From assembly GCA_029263175.1 (NCBI GenBank), contig JAJCXZ010000083.1, forward strand, positions 1-61,187: a stretch of 61,187 bases of DNA, in the 5' to 3' direction. The notes beneath the pieces are model-generated. The model saw only the letters and a program-made list of their open reading frames with translations, did no database searches and had not been told where the DNA came from. The translations under genes and the position numbers were made by a program. Shown here piece by piece: positions 53,596-61,187 of the stretch; position 1 is the first letter of the stretch; each line of letters opens with the position of its first letter. This DNA comes from Acidimicrobiales bacterium (GTDB taxonomy: Bacteria; Actinomycetota; Acidimicrobiia; Acidimicrobiales; Aldehydirespiratoraceae).

Positions 53596-54411
53596 CTATT
53601 CGGCGGTAGCGACCTCGATGCGGTCCTGATGCCAATCGCGGGCGGCCGTGAGAGCGACGTCGGCTCGGTCGATCAGGGCGCCGACGTCGAATGCGTGGGC
53701 GGGATAGCAGGCCACACCGGCCCACAACATCAGGTTCGGGTGATCCTGGGCGATGCAGCGACGGACTCGCTCCATGGTCCAGATCGCGCCGTTCTCAGGC
53801 GTGTCCTCGAGAACGACGCCGAAACGGCCGTCGGCGAGACGGGTTGCGGTGTCGGACTCACGCAGCGTTTCACGCAACGCGTTGGCCACGATCGTCGGCT
53901 CGGCATCGGGACGGTCGCCCCCGTCACGTCCTTCGACGACCTGGACCAGTGCCACCGCGACCGGACGAAGGTGGCGGCGAGCGGCCGCAATCCGTGAGTC
54001 GAGGGCAACTAGAAAGTACTCGTGGTTGAAGAGCCCGGTGACGGGATCGGTGAGGCCGCCATCGCCGGAGCTGTTGATGACAATCGGTGCGGAGCTGGTG
54101 TCGCCGGCGCGCCGTTCCGCCGCGGACAGCTGCTCGCTCAACGACTTGACCGCTTCTTCCGCGGCCATACGGTTCTGGACCTGGGAGGCGACTGCGCTCT
54201 CGAGCTGGCGAATCTGCTCGTTCATCGCGTTGATGCGACGGTCGAGTTCGGCGGATGCCTTGGCGTTTCGTTGGCTGAGAGCGGCGCTCGCCGCGGCCGT
54301 CCCCGCAGCGAGCACACCCAGTTTCCGGCGGCCGCCAATACTGGCGACGAGTCCGGTAATCAGGCTGGAAGCCGCGAGTCCGGTAGCGAGGTCAATGCGC
54401 TGCTCTGTCAT
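53596..54411 (-). CDS. Degenerate GGDEF-domain membrane protein
   Basis: 271 residues. An N-terminal hydrophobic segment, a coiled coil (about residues 45-90, RNAKASAELDRRINAMNEQ...), then a GGDEF-like domain starting DPVTGLFNHEYF. The signature GGDEF is replaced by ADGRF (in RLADGRFGVVLED), so diguanylate cyclase activity is unlikely; it could bind c-di-GMP or act as a scaffold. ATG 54411. Confidence 0.75.
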   Translation of the reverse strand: MTEQRIDLATGLAASSLITGLVASIGGRRKLGVLAAGTAAASAALSQRNAKASAELDRRINAMNEQIRQLESAVASQVQNRMAAEEAVKSLSEQLSAAERRAGDTSSAPIVINSSGDGGLTDPVTGLFNHEYFLVALDSRIAAARRHLRPVAVALVQVVEGRDGGDRPDAEPTIVANALRETLRESDTATRLADGRFGVVLEDTPENGAIWTMERVRRCIAQDHPNLMLWAGVACYPAHAFDVGALIDRADVALTAARDWHQDRIEVATAE

Positions 54412-54442
54412 CGGCACTCCATCGGTCAGTACGAGCGGGGAA

Positions 54443-55147
54443 TCAAGCCCGCGGTGGGATCGGAATCGTAGAACTCTCGCCGGAAAACAGCGCGGAGGGC
54501 GCAACATCCAACACGCTGGGTAGTTGCCGGATGTAGTCGATGCGCGCGATCTCGCTCACTCCGAGCGTGGCCAGATGGTCGGTACGCCACTGAACATCGA
54601 TGATTCGGTCGCGGGCGTGTTCATCGCTCAGACCTGCGACGAGGGCCGCAACGGCGGCCTTGGACGCGTCGGTGACATACCGGAACTTGGACTCTGCGGC
54701 AAACAGTCCGCCGATGGCGAGCCCGTACAATCCACCCACGAGCTCCCCGTCGAGCCATGTCTCGACGCTGTGGGCCCAGCCCATGTCATGGAGTTCTCGG
54801 TAGGCCGCTCGAATCCGTTGGTCAATCCACCCGTGAGGCCGGCCCGGATCAGCACACCCGGCCACCACATCATCGAACGCGGTATCGACCCGGAACTCGA
54901 ATTTTCCGATCGAGCGCTGTAGCGATCGACTGATGTGGAAGTCCGCGAGACGAAGTACGCCGCGGGGGTCAGGCGACCACCAGCCCAACTGGCCCTCCGG
55001 TTCGACTGGCATCGGAAAGATGCCCAGCCGGTAGGCGGCAAGGATCGTGCCGGGTTCGCTGTCAGCTCCGATGGCGACAAGTCCGTGCCTGTCTGCGATA
55101 TCAACCGGTGGAAACTGCCACGGTGTCGACGGGGGTTCGATCGGCAC
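54443..55147 (-). CDS. aat: Leucyl/phenylalanyl-tRNA-protein transferase
   Basis: 234 residues from a GTG. WWSPDPRGVLRL, IDQRIRAAYRELHDMGWAHSVETW and GGLYGLAIGGLFAAESKFRYVTDASKAAVAALV are family signatures. It adds Leu or Phe to proteins with N-terminal Arg or Lys, marking them for ClpAP/ClpS degradation (N-end rule). The central GLFAAES (usually GxxFxGESMF) deviates a little but is recognisable. Confidence 0.93.
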   Translation of the reverse strand: MPIEPPSTPWQFPPVDIADRHGLVAIGADSEPGTILAAYRLGIFPMPVEPEGQLGWWSPDPRGVLRLADFHISRSLQRSIGKFEFRVDTAFDDVVAGCADPGRPHGWIDQRIRAAYRELHDMGWAHSVETWLDGELVGGLYGLAIGGLFAAESKFRYVTDASKAAVAALVAGLSDEHARDRIIDVQWRTDHLATLGVSEIARIDYIRQLPSVLDVAPSALFSGESSTIPIPPRA

Positions 55148-55185
55148 CAGGCCAGCCTACGTTTCTGGGCCGGTAGGTTGCCCAG

Positions 55186-55698
55186 ATGGCCGCTCGCCTT
55201 CCCCCGGAACTCTCTGCTGCCCTCGCGGCGCGGCGCCGATCCATCGCCGCCGCGGCGACGGGTCGTGTGCTGGACCTGGGCGGCTGGAAAGACCACCTCA
55301 CCGGGTACACCGAGCCACCAACGGTGCTCGACGATCTCCGCGAACTCGCCGACCACGACGAAGAGTTCGACACCATCGTCTCTCTGGTCCGCACGCCACT
55401 GGTGTCCGACATGGACTCGTTCATCGCCGAACTCGTAGGTCACTTGGCGCCCGACGGAATCGTCGCCTTTCTGGAACCGACCCTGCGGCCCGGTCGCGCC
55501 GGCGCCATTCTCAGGCTCGGCGCACGGGCGCAGCGTTCGTTTGGTGGGCTCCATTTGGATCGCGACATCCCCAAGGAGTTTCGCCGGCGACGACTCTTCG
55601 TCACCGATCTTCATCGATTCCACGTGGCGTCGGTGGCGGCACCGCTCCGTCCGTTTGTCGACGGACGGGCGCGGCGAAACCGCCACACCTGGGTTTGA
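55186..55698 (+). CDS. Methyltransferase-like protein, short
   Basis: 170 residues. GRVLDLGGWKDHL stands where motif I of SAM methyltransferases would be, and FDTIVSLVRTPLVSDMDSFIAELVGHLAPDGIVAFLEPT resembles their later strands. The N-terminal half is short compared with usual methyltransferases, and the SAM-binding acidic residue is not obvious. May be inactive or specialised. Divergent from aat by 38 bases. Confidence 0.5.
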   Translation: MAARLPPELSAALAARRRSIAAAATGRVLDLGGWKDHLTGYTEPPTVLDDLRELADHDEEFDTIVSLVRTPLVSDMDSFIAELVGHLAPDGIVAFLEPTLRPGRAGAILRLGARAQRSFGGLHLDRDIPKEFRRRRLFVTDLHRFHVASVAAPLRPFVDGRARRNRHTWV

Positions 55699-55701
55699 CG
55701 A

Positions 55702-56511
55702 TCAGCTGACCTCGATGGTGACACTGTTGACCGTGACGGTCCGTGACGGAGCACCACCGAGTGGGCCACCGGCTTCGTGAAGATCCATCACGCTCTGGAG
55801 AACGGCAAGACCGGCATCATCGGTCTCTCCGAACACCACATACACGCCCTGGCCATCGAGAAGAGCAGCATTGGTCCCGGTGGTGAAGAAGAACTGGGCG
55901 CTGCCCGCGTCCGGTCCACCCGAACGAGCCATCACGAGCTGGCCGGGGACGTAACGGTACGGGCCGTCGAAGACCTGCCCGGTCGCAGCGTCAAACGGGA
56001 ACTGTGGCTCATCGGGAATCGTGTAACCGGGCCCGGGATCCGATGGAGATTCGGTGTGGGGCCCGCCGCCCTGGATGATGTCGATGCTCGGATCCGTGCG
56101 AAAGAACGTGGTGCCGTCGTAGTAGCCCCACCGGGCGAGCGTGACGAAGTTGTTGACGGTGAGCGGCGTGTCGGTGGAGTCCAGCTCGACCCGGATCTCG
56201 CCTTCGGATGTGTCGAACACCGCGACGTGCGTCTGATTCGGGTCAATGCAACTCGGTTGCCGTTCGGCAAAGTCGATCGTGCGGGGCGAGGACCCATCCT
56301 CAGCGGGGCACCCTTCGGACCTCTGGTGATCGGCCGTGTCGTCGTCGTTGTCGGAGAGAGCGACAACCGCCACGAGCACGACCACGATGACGACCAGAGC
56401 GATGTAGACAATGAGCCTGCGTTGCCGGGCCGCCTTTTCTGCCGCTTCCGAACTCGCCAGCCGGTTCTGATCGCGGTTGGCCTTCTGTCGTTCGCGCTTG
56501 TTGTTCGCCAC
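55702..56511 (-). CDS. Cyclophilin-type peptidyl-prolyl isomerase, membrane-anchored
   Basis: 269 residues from a GTG. A basic N-terminus, one membrane helix (about 32-51, RLIVYIALVVIVVVLVAVVALS) and an extracytoplasmic cyclophilin domain: FVTLARWGYYDGTTFFRTDPSIDIIQGGG, QLVMARSGGPDAGSAQFFFTTG and VYVVFGETDD. Arg and Gln of the active site are kept; the His is not clear. It assists folding of exported proteins. The paralogue at 56533 follows the same layout. Confidence 0.85.
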   Translation of the reverse strand: MANNKRERQKANRDQNRLASSEAAEKAARQRRLIVYIALVVIVVVLVAVVALSDNDDDTADHQRSEGCPAEDGSSPRTIDFAERQPSCIDPNQTHVAVFDTSEGEIRVELDSTDTPLTVNNFVTLARWGYYDGTTFFRTDPSIDIIQGGGPHTESPSDPGPGYTIPDEPQFPFDAATGQVFDGPYRYVPGQLVMARSGGPDAGSAQFFFTTGTNAALLDGQGVYVVFGETDDAGLAVLQSVMDLHEAGGPLGGAPSRTVTVNSVTIEVS

Positions 56512-56532
56512 GGGGCAAAAAGGTAGCGCTGA

Positions 56533-57351
56533 TCAGCTCGTTGTCTCGGTCACTGTGACATCGCCGATCCGGGTCGCGGCGGCAGCGGCGGCGGTGTCGA
56601 GAGCGACGGCGGCGTCCAGGTTTGCAACGGTGCCGATGATCGGGTGAGAGGGGTCTTCGGCCAGTCGGTCCGCCGCCTCTTGTGTGCTGACGATCGCGAG
56701 TTGCCCCTCCATCTCTCCTCCGATCTTGGTGAACATGATGACCGAGCCGATCGGATACGTTCCGTCCGCCGGCGCCTCGGCAGGATCGACGAGTTCGGTG
56801 AACCCGGCGGAGCCGAGGGACCCGATGATGGTGAGACCGGAGATGAACGAGATGGCGTTGGCGCTGTCGTAGACGCCATAGCGGGCGAATGTGATGGCCA
56901 GGTTGGACGCGGCCGGTGCGCCGGCGGCATCGAGATCGATCACGAGCTCGCCCTCGCTGGTGTCGAGGGCCATCGAGTAGCTGATCGCGGGGTCGATGCA
57001 GAAGTCCGGGGCCTGTTGGAAGCTCGTCGTGCGTCGCTCGCTCCCGTCGGTGGCGGGGCACGGCGTCGGCCCCGAGATGGAGGCACCGGCGAAATCAGGG
57101 TCGACCAGCGTTGGCGGCTCGGTGGTGGTGGGCAGCGTCGCGATGTCGGCCCGGACTGAGCTGTCGTCAAGCAGCAGTCCTGCTGTCAAGGGTGCGACGA
57201 GCGCGAGCGCGAGGAACCCGACAATGGCGCCGACAATGAGCTGGCGTCGTCGCTGCTGGCGGTTCCGTCGCTTCGCGGTGGCGCGGGATTGGCGCTCCTG
57301 CTCTTTGGCGATGGATACGCGTCGTTTGGTTCGCTCTTGTTTGGAGACCAC
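56533..57351 (-). CDS. Degenerate cyclophilin-fold membrane protein
   Basis: 272 residues from a GTG preceded by AAAGGGAA. A very basic N-terminus and one helix (LIVGAIVGFLALALVAPLTAGLL) precede a cyclophilin-like domain. Active-site elements are lost: AISFISGLTIIGS replaces the FHR...IQGG strand and no QFF motif is visible. It matches the neighbouring cyclophilin in layout (shared CxDP...DTSEGEL block), so it is probably a non-catalytic paralogue. Confidence 0.7.
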   Translation of the reverse strand: MVSKQERTKRRVSIAKEQERQSRATAKRRNRQQRRRQLIVGAIVGFLALALVAPLTAGLLLDDSSVRADIATLPTTTEPPTLVDPDFAGASISGPTPCPATDGSERRTTSFQQAPDFCIDPAISYSMALDTSEGELVIDLDAAGAPAASNLAITFARYGVYDSANAISFISGLTIIGSLGSAGFTELVDPAEAPADGTYPIGSVIMFTKIGGEMEGQLAIVSTQEAADRLAEDPSHPIIGTVANLDAAVALDTAAAAAATRIGDVTVTETTS

Positions 57352-57450
57352 CGGTTCCCTTTCGATCCACCGCGACGCTATCGGCCCGACAAGCCCAACC
57401 TGGGACCACTCAACCCGCGGGGCCGTTCCGCCGACTGGCGTAAGGCAGAC

Positions 57451-57978
57451 ATGTCTTCCCGCCACCACGATGCCGACGGCCGTCCCCCTGAGGAACAGCT
57501 TCGTCGAGTTGTCGAACAGCACGCTGCGGCCGTTTATCGGGTCGCACTCACGGTTGTGCACGACGCCGCGTTGGCCGACGACGTGGTGCAGGAGACGATG
57601 CTCAAAGCCTGGCGGCACTCACCGGTAGCCCCCGGCGAAGCGATCCCGAAAGCGTGGCTACTGAAGGTCGCCCGCAATACGGCGATCTCGCTCCTGCGAA
57701 CGCGGCGAGAAGATCTCCACGGTCCGGAAACCCTGCCTGAAGGCGCAGGTGGTCCCGAGACCACGCGCACGGTCGAAGGCCGTGCCCAGCTCGATGAGCT
57801 CTGGGAACTCATGCGCCACCTCGACGAGGACGCCCGGACCCTCATTGTTCTCAAAGAAGTTGACGGTCTCTCCTATGACGAGATCGCCGCAACCCTCGAC
57901 CTGCCACTTTCAACTGTGAAGACCCGTCTCTTCCGCGCCCGCAAGGCGTTGAAGGACGAACTCAAGGATTGGAACTGA
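57451..57978 (+). CDS. ECF-subfamily RNA polymerase sigma factor
   Basis: 175 residues. Region 2 (VYRVALTVVHDAALADDVVQETMLKAWRH, AWLLKVARNTAISLLRTRRED) and region 4 (LIVLKEVDGLSYDEIAATLDLPLSTVKTRLFRARKAL). ATG 57451 follows AAGGCAG; the open frame above it covers the divergent gene. An anti-sigma factor starts seven bases after its stop, so the activity is probably set by that partner. Confidence 0.92.
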   Translation: MSSRHHDADGRPPEEQLRRVVEQHAAAVYRVALTVVHDAALADDVVQETMLKAWRHSPVAPGEAIPKAWLLKVARNTAISLLRTRREDLHGPETLPEGAGGPETTRTVEGRAQLDELWELMRHLDEDARTLIVLKEVDGLSYDEIAATLDLPLSTVKTRLFRARKALKDELKDWN

Positions 57979-57985
57979 ACCACTC

Positions 57986-58339
57986 ATGAGCCGACATCCA
58001 TCACGACAGCGACTGCAGCGCTGGCTCGACACCGGGGAGACTCGGCGCGTCGACCGTCATATCAACGAGTGTGAACACTGCCAGTCGACCCTCGATGCCC
58101 TGACCGAACTCGACGACGAGGTGGTGGCTGACCTGCAGACAGCCGTCGCTCCGCCTGACGATCTCCATGACCGCACCAATGTCGGTGTCGATGGTCGCCT
58201 CCGATCGGAGGCCGCGACCGGTGTGTTCGCCGACTTGTTCCTCGTCGGGTGGGACGTGGTGCACACGATCCTCGATCCGACCACCGACAGTGACATGACT
58301 CAGCCTGATCAGATCGAAACCGACGGGAGCATCCGATGA
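57986..58339 (+). CDS. Zinc-containing anti-sigma factor (ZAS), apparently soluble
   Basis: 117 residues. H25-x3-C29-x2-C32 (HINECEHC) is the ZAS signature that binds zinc and holds the sigma factor. No clear membrane helix is present, so it is likely cytosolic; a redox-switch role like RsrA is possible. Coupled to the next gene by an ATGA overlap. Confidence 0.8.
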   Translation: MSRHPSRQRLQRWLDTGETRRVDRHINECEHCQSTLDALTELDDEVVADLQTAVAPPDDLHDRTNVGVDGRLRSEAATGVFADLFLVGWDVVHTILDPTTDSDMTQPDQIETDGSIR

Positions 58340-59055
58340 CCGATCCTTGGATTTACGCGGCCGGCGCCATTCTCGTCGGCCTGTTGTCGGGTGTGGTGGG
58401 TGCCGCGCTCGTGCGCCGCATCATCTTGAACGACCGCGCCGATCACCCAGAGGCTCAAGATGCCGCTCGGGCGAGCTCGACGTTCCTCTTCTTGTTCTTC
58501 ACAGCAGTCGGAGTGATCGTCGCCATCGGGTTCACCAACCCCGAGACGCTGGAGCCGATCCCGGCGGAGATCCTGCGGAAGTCACCTCGTGTGCTCGCCG
58601 CCGGACTCATCCTCATCGCGGCTCGCGCCATTGCGTTCGCGATCGCGGGCATGGTGAACGGCGCGTTCGAAGGTTCGGGGGCTCGGATGCGGGGCCAGGT
58701 CTCCAGCCTGGGCCGCACGCTCGTGTATGCCGTCGCGATCGTGCTGGCCCTCAGCCAACTCGGTGTCGAGACCACCATCTTGTCGATCATCGTTGCCGGT
58801 GTGGTGTTCGCCGGAGCGCTGGCGTTTGCGCTGCTGGTCGGCCTGGGCGGCCGTGAACTCGGTGGTGAGCTTGCTGCTGGGCGGTATCTCCATCGCCTGG
58901 TGCGGGTCGGTGATGAGATCGAAGTCGGCGACATTGCGGGTCGGATTGTGACCTTGCATCCTGCCTCGGTCGAGCTTGCTCTCGAGGACGGAACCTCGGT
59001 CCACCTGGCCAACACGCTGCTCACCAAGGGCGCGATGCGAGTTCGCCCCTCCTAG
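58336..59055 (+). CDS. Mechanosensitive-channel-like (MscS-type) membrane protein
   Basis: 239 residues with about five membrane helices. The last pair and the following beta-domain (LGVETTILSIIVAGVVFAGALAFALLVGLGGRELGGELAAGRYL, then GDEIEVGDIAGRIVTLHPASVELALEDGTSVHLANTLL) resemble the MscS pore helix and upper beta-domain. Other MscS regions are absent, so it is a short relative. Cotranscribed with the ECF sigma and anti-sigma genes, suggesting a stress response at the envelope. Confidence 0.7.
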   Translation: MTDPWIYAAGAILVGLLSGVVGAALVRRIILNDRADHPEAQDAARASSTFLFLFFTAVGVIVAIGFTNPETLEPIPAEILRKSPRVLAAGLILIAARAIAFAIAGMVNGAFEGSGARMRGQVSSLGRTLVYAVAIVLALSQLGVETTILSIIVAGVVFAGALAFALLVGLGGRELGGELAAGRYLHRLVRVGDEIEVGDIAGRIVTLHPASVELALEDGTSVHLANTLLTKGAMRVRPS

Positions 59056-59069
59056 GCCAAACGGCCCAT

Positions 59070-59097
59070 TCGCGAAGATTTCGAAGAAACTTCGCGA
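59070..59097 (+). terminator. Hairpin after the ECF/anti-sigma/channel operon
   Basis: TCGCGAAG (59070-59077) pairs with CTTCGCGA (59090-59097) around a 12-base loop, 14 bases after the stop codon. No T-run. The stretch 59098-59240 holds nothing else recognised. Confidence 0.4.
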
Positions 59098-59240
59098 CTC
59101 TCGAGCGTCTCGTGCGTTGTATGAACAACGCCGCACAACCCCGGCTCCGCCGGACACACATACTGGGCACACACCCTGCGGCCTGCCCCTCCCAGGGGCA
59201 AACCTCGTCAATCGGACTGGACTCCCGATCGGACACGAAT

Positions 59241-59272
59241 GAAACGGACCGCCTCCCAGGGCGGTCCGTTTC
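59241..59272 (+). terminator. Strong hairpin terminator before the lipoprotein gene
   Basis: GAAACGGACCGCC and GGCGGTCCGTTTC are perfect 13-bp arms around TCCCAG, with CGCTTT following. Likely a terminator for the upstream operon. Confidence 0.7.
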
Positions 59273-59300
59273 GCTTTGCAGGATCTGCTTGGCTGGGGGG

Positions 59301-59810
59301 ATGTCGAGAAGACTCCTTCGCTGCTGTTTGGCCTTAGCGGTCGCCGGCGCGTGTTCGGTGCAGGACGGCGCGGCCGATGGCCCTCCTGTTCGATCGGCTA
59401 CCTCCGCACCCACGACGTCGACCACGGCCCCAACCGAGGCGACCGCGGAAGCCGAGTCGGTGGGGCTCTTGACGATCGACGATCAGGCGTTCGACCTCAC
59501 CGCTGACTGCTTCGCCCCAGGAGCGGGCGAGCTGCTCGTCCTCGCCGTTGGCGACGGAGCTCTGATTTACGTTGAGGCGTTTCTCGGTGCGCCGTATCTC
59601 GGCGTGGAGATCGACGGCGCGCTCCTCGAGCCTTCGATTGATCGACCCCTCGAGTTCTCGATCGACGGAGACGTCATTCGTGCCGATGATGTGCTCCTGG
59701 TACGCGATCTCGACCTCGAAACAGGTGAATCCACGGCGGCAGGTACCGGCACGCTCGTTGTCGAGTGCCGCTCATATCTGGACGACCTGCCGGACTCGTT
59801 CCGGCGCTAG
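59301..59810 (+). CDS. Putative lipoprotein with signal peptide
   Basis: 169 residues. MSRRLLRCCLALAVAGACS ends in a lipobox-like VAGAC; a Thr/Ala/Glu-rich linker follows, then a beta-rich domain (LTIDDQAFDLTADCF...). GGGGGG directly precedes ATG 59301, and this start gives a clean signal peptide. The two Cys in the mature part (ADCF, VECRS) may form a disulphide. Function unknown; it may be cotranscribed with the FKBP gene. Confidence 0.65.
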   Translation: MSRRLLRCCLALAVAGACSVQDGAADGPPVRSATSAPTTSTTAPTEATAEAESVGLLTIDDQAFDLTADCFAPGAGELLVLAVGDGALIYVEAFLGAPYLGVEIDGALLEPSIDRPLEFSIDGDVIRADDVLLVRDLDLETGESTAAGTGTLVVECRSYLDDLPDSFRR

Positions 59811-59819
59811 ATTCGGCGG

Positions 59820-60197
59820 ATGGACGTCTTCAGCAAGCCCGAAGTGAGCATCCCCGACTCGGCCGCCCCGGCGGAACTGGTCATCGACGATCTGGTCGTC
59901 GGCGACGGCCCCGAAGCCAACGCTGGTGTGCAGGTCATCGTCGACTATGTCGGCGTCTCCTGGTCGACGGGTCAAGAGTTCGACGCCTCCTGGAACCGCA
60001 ACGACACGTTCGCCTTCGGCCTCGGCGCGGGTCAGGTCATCTCCGGCTGGGACCAGGGTGTGCAGGGCATGAAGGTCGGCGGTCGTCGTCGTCTCACCAT
60101 CCCGCCGCACATGGGTTACGGCCCGCAGGGTGCCGGTGGCGTGATCGCTCCGAACGAGACACTCGTGTTCGTGGTCGACCTTCGCTCGATCGGCTAG
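59820..60197 (+). CDS. FKBP-type peptidyl-prolyl isomerase
   Basis: 125 residues, a single FKBP domain: VIVDYVGVSWSTGQEFDASWNR, FGLGAGQVISGWDQGVQGMKVGGRRRLTIPPHMGYGPQGAGGVIAPNETLVFVVDL. Active-site Tyr, Asp, Phe, Trp and Tyr are in place. No signal peptide, so cytosolic. It is nine bases after the lipoprotein gene. Confidence 0.95.
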   Translation: MDVFSKPEVSIPDSAAPAELVIDDLVVGDGPEANAGVQVIVDYVGVSWSTGQEFDASWNRNDTFAFGLGAGQVISGWDQGVQGMKVGGRRRLTIPPHMGYGPQGAGGVIAPNETLVFVVDLRSIG

Positions 60198-60202
60198 TCG
60201 CT

Positions 60203-60985
60203 TCAGGCGTCCGTGCAGGGCGCCCTGTCGAGCACCAGTGGGATCCGTCCGCTGCGGAAGGTCTCGACGACCCCATCGCGGATCGTGAAGATCACGCGGA
60301 ACTCGGCATCGTCCTCATCTTGAGGAACGAAGATCAGGTCGACGCTGCTGTCGTCGTTGACCGCGCGCTCGATCTGATTGCCGAACAGCTCGATGATTCG
60401 GTCTTCGGCCGTGCCGACGCCGACGCCGGATCGTGTCGTGATGGGCCCGGCGGCGATGTCGACTCGCTCGATGGTGCCTTCGTGCACCACGAAGCTGATG
60501 CCGTCGGGGGCGTCGGAAGGGGTGACGCGGTAGCAGCTCGAGACCGGCGAGCACGGAATCATCGGCGTGCCCGCGGCGGCTTCGGCTTGTTTGACCGTCA
60601 TGCCGAAGTGCACCGTGTCGAGGCCGACCGTACTGATCGACGACGACGGGCCAAGCGTGGGGACGATGATCTCCTCATCCTCATCGGGGATGTCGGCGTC
60701 GCCGTCGGCCGGATCGGAAGCCTCTGTCGTGGTGGTTGACTCCGAGCTGGCCGTGGTGGTTGTGGTGGCCGGCGCATCAACGGTGCAATTCACCGGGATC
60801 GAGGTCGTGGTCGTGCTGGTTGTGCTCGAGGTCGTGGAAGTGCTGGTGGACGAGGTCGTCGACGTGGTGGTGTCGACCAGGGCATCGTCGCCGCCGTCGT
60901 CCCCGGTCCAGTTCAGAACGAGTATCGCCGCGCCGAGAATGGCGATGAAGGCGACGAGCACGGCGATGATCTGACGAGGCTGCAC
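60203..60985 (-). CDS. Membrane-anchored protein with Thr/Ser-rich linker
   Basis: 260 residues. One N-terminal membrane helix (IIAVLVAFIAILGAAILVLNW), a low-complexity linker of Thr and Ser (about 39-92) and a folded C-terminal domain (VGLDTVHFGMTVKQAEAAAG, GTAEDRIIELFG). C-terminal CxxVSSC and a final Cys may form disulphides. The linker suggests a cell-wall-spanning or exported domain. Function unknown. Confidence 0.65.
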   Translation of the reverse strand: MQPRQIIAVLVAFIAILGAAILVLNWTGDDGGDDALVDTTTSTTSSTSTSTTSSTTSTTTTSIPVNCTVDAPATTTTTASSESTTTTEASDPADGDADIPDEDEEIIVPTLGPSSSISTVGLDTVHFGMTVKQAEAAAGTPMIPCSPVSSCYRVTPSDAPDGISFVVHEGTIERVDIAAGPITTRSGVGVGTAEDRIIELFGNQIERAVNDDSSVDLIFVPQDEDDAEFRVIFTIRDGVVETFRSGRIPLVLDRAPCTDA

Positions 60986-61048
60986 GACTCGATGGTAGGA
61001 CGCCGGACAGTTCTCGCCAGCGCGGGCCGATCGACTGCTCAGAAGTAG

Positions 61049-61121
61049 TAGGCCGCCCGGGGCTCGAACCCGGCACCTTGAGATTAAAAGTCTCCTGCTC
61101 TACCCGATGAGCTAGCGGCCC
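61049..61121 (-). tRNA. tRNA-Lys(TTT)
   Basis: 73 bases. Acceptor GGGCCGC pairs with GCGGCCT (one G-U at the first pair). Anticodon loop CTTTTAA gives TTT. T-arm CCGGGTTCGAGCCCCGG. CCA is not encoded. Confidence 0.93.
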
Positions 61122-61141
61122 TTGGGGGACGAGGTTAGGCG

Positions 61142-61187
61142 CTACCAGTCGGGAACGGCACCCAGAAACTCGAGAGCGGCGTCGATG
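61142..61187 (-). CDS. C-terminal fragment of an unidentified protein
   Basis: The minus strand from the window end reads IDAALEFLGAVPDW and stops at TAG (61142-61144). Fourteen codons are too few for a family call. A C-terminal LEFLG is common in alpha/beta hydrolases, but that is only a guess. The tRNA-Lys gene lies 20 bases downstream. Confidence 0.5.
   Translation of the reverse strand, partial: IDAALEFLGAVPDW

Overview
This is a high-GC, gene-dense stretch from an actinobacterial chromosome. The left end has the classic actinobacterial replication/gyrase order: dnaN (3' end), recF, a DUF721/DciA gene, gyrB, gyrA, a DUF3566 membrane protein, tRNA-Ile(GAT). Several features suggest class Acidimicrobiia, perhaps a marine member: a glutaminyl-tRNA synthetase, many acyl-CoA and amidohydrolase genes, and a DddP-like M24 enzyme. 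The class assignment is an inference, because no 16S gene is present.

Layout. 1-9550: replication/gyrase block with a TadE-like protein, a D-aminoacylase-type amidohydrolase, DUF3566 and tRNA-Ile. 9540-14240: a dinucleotide-binding oxidoreductase, a FliA/WhiG-type sigma factor with a structured leader and a strong terminator, a DUF3105 lipoprotein, a DUF1295 membrane protein and a PlsC-like acyltransferase. 14266-28088: a catabolic block with acetoacetyl-CoA synthetase, a second amidohydrolase, a TauD-type dioxygenase, a glutathione peroxidase, two family III CoA-transferases, amidase, VOC protein, enoyl-CoA hydratase and acyl-CoA ligase. 28172-34514: two tandem zinc-ribbon membrane paralogues followed by a nucleotide-cyclase/STAND regulator. 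34524-45250: glnS, tandem membrane paralogues, patatin, Crp/Fnr regulator, esterase, hydroxy-acid oxidase and an ArsR-SRPBCC fusion. 45300-61187: five-gene-family miscellany around four tRNAs, a TetR/MMPL divergent pair, the DddP-like gene, an MFS exporter, a small HTH/ferredoxin pair, aat, two cyclophilin-fold proteins, an ECF sigma/ZAS anti-sigma/MscS-like operon, FKBP and a Thr-rich secreted protein.

The most striking item is the glutathione peroxidase at 19330-19806. Its reading frame has a TGA exactly at the catalytic Cys/Sec position, followed by a hairpin with the apical loop AGGTCT inside GCAGGTCTGC, the same ten-base core as I recall for the E. coli fdhF SECIS. A plain ORF search breaks the gene in two; I read it as one selenoprotein of 158 residues. 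It sits tightly between the dioxygenase and a CoA-transferase in an apparent operon.

Other non-coding structure: two related palindromic elements at 26864-26917 and 43956-43994, each supplying the stop codon of a minus-strand gene; a ~65-bp direct repeat whose two copies flank the HTH/ferredoxin pair; a twin 7-4-7 operator between tetR and mmpL; and a consensus promoter at 16149-16176 giving an almost leaderless transcript. I saw no transposase, integrase, CRISPR array or rRNA gene, and no gene-free stretch over 300 bases once the tRNAs are counted.
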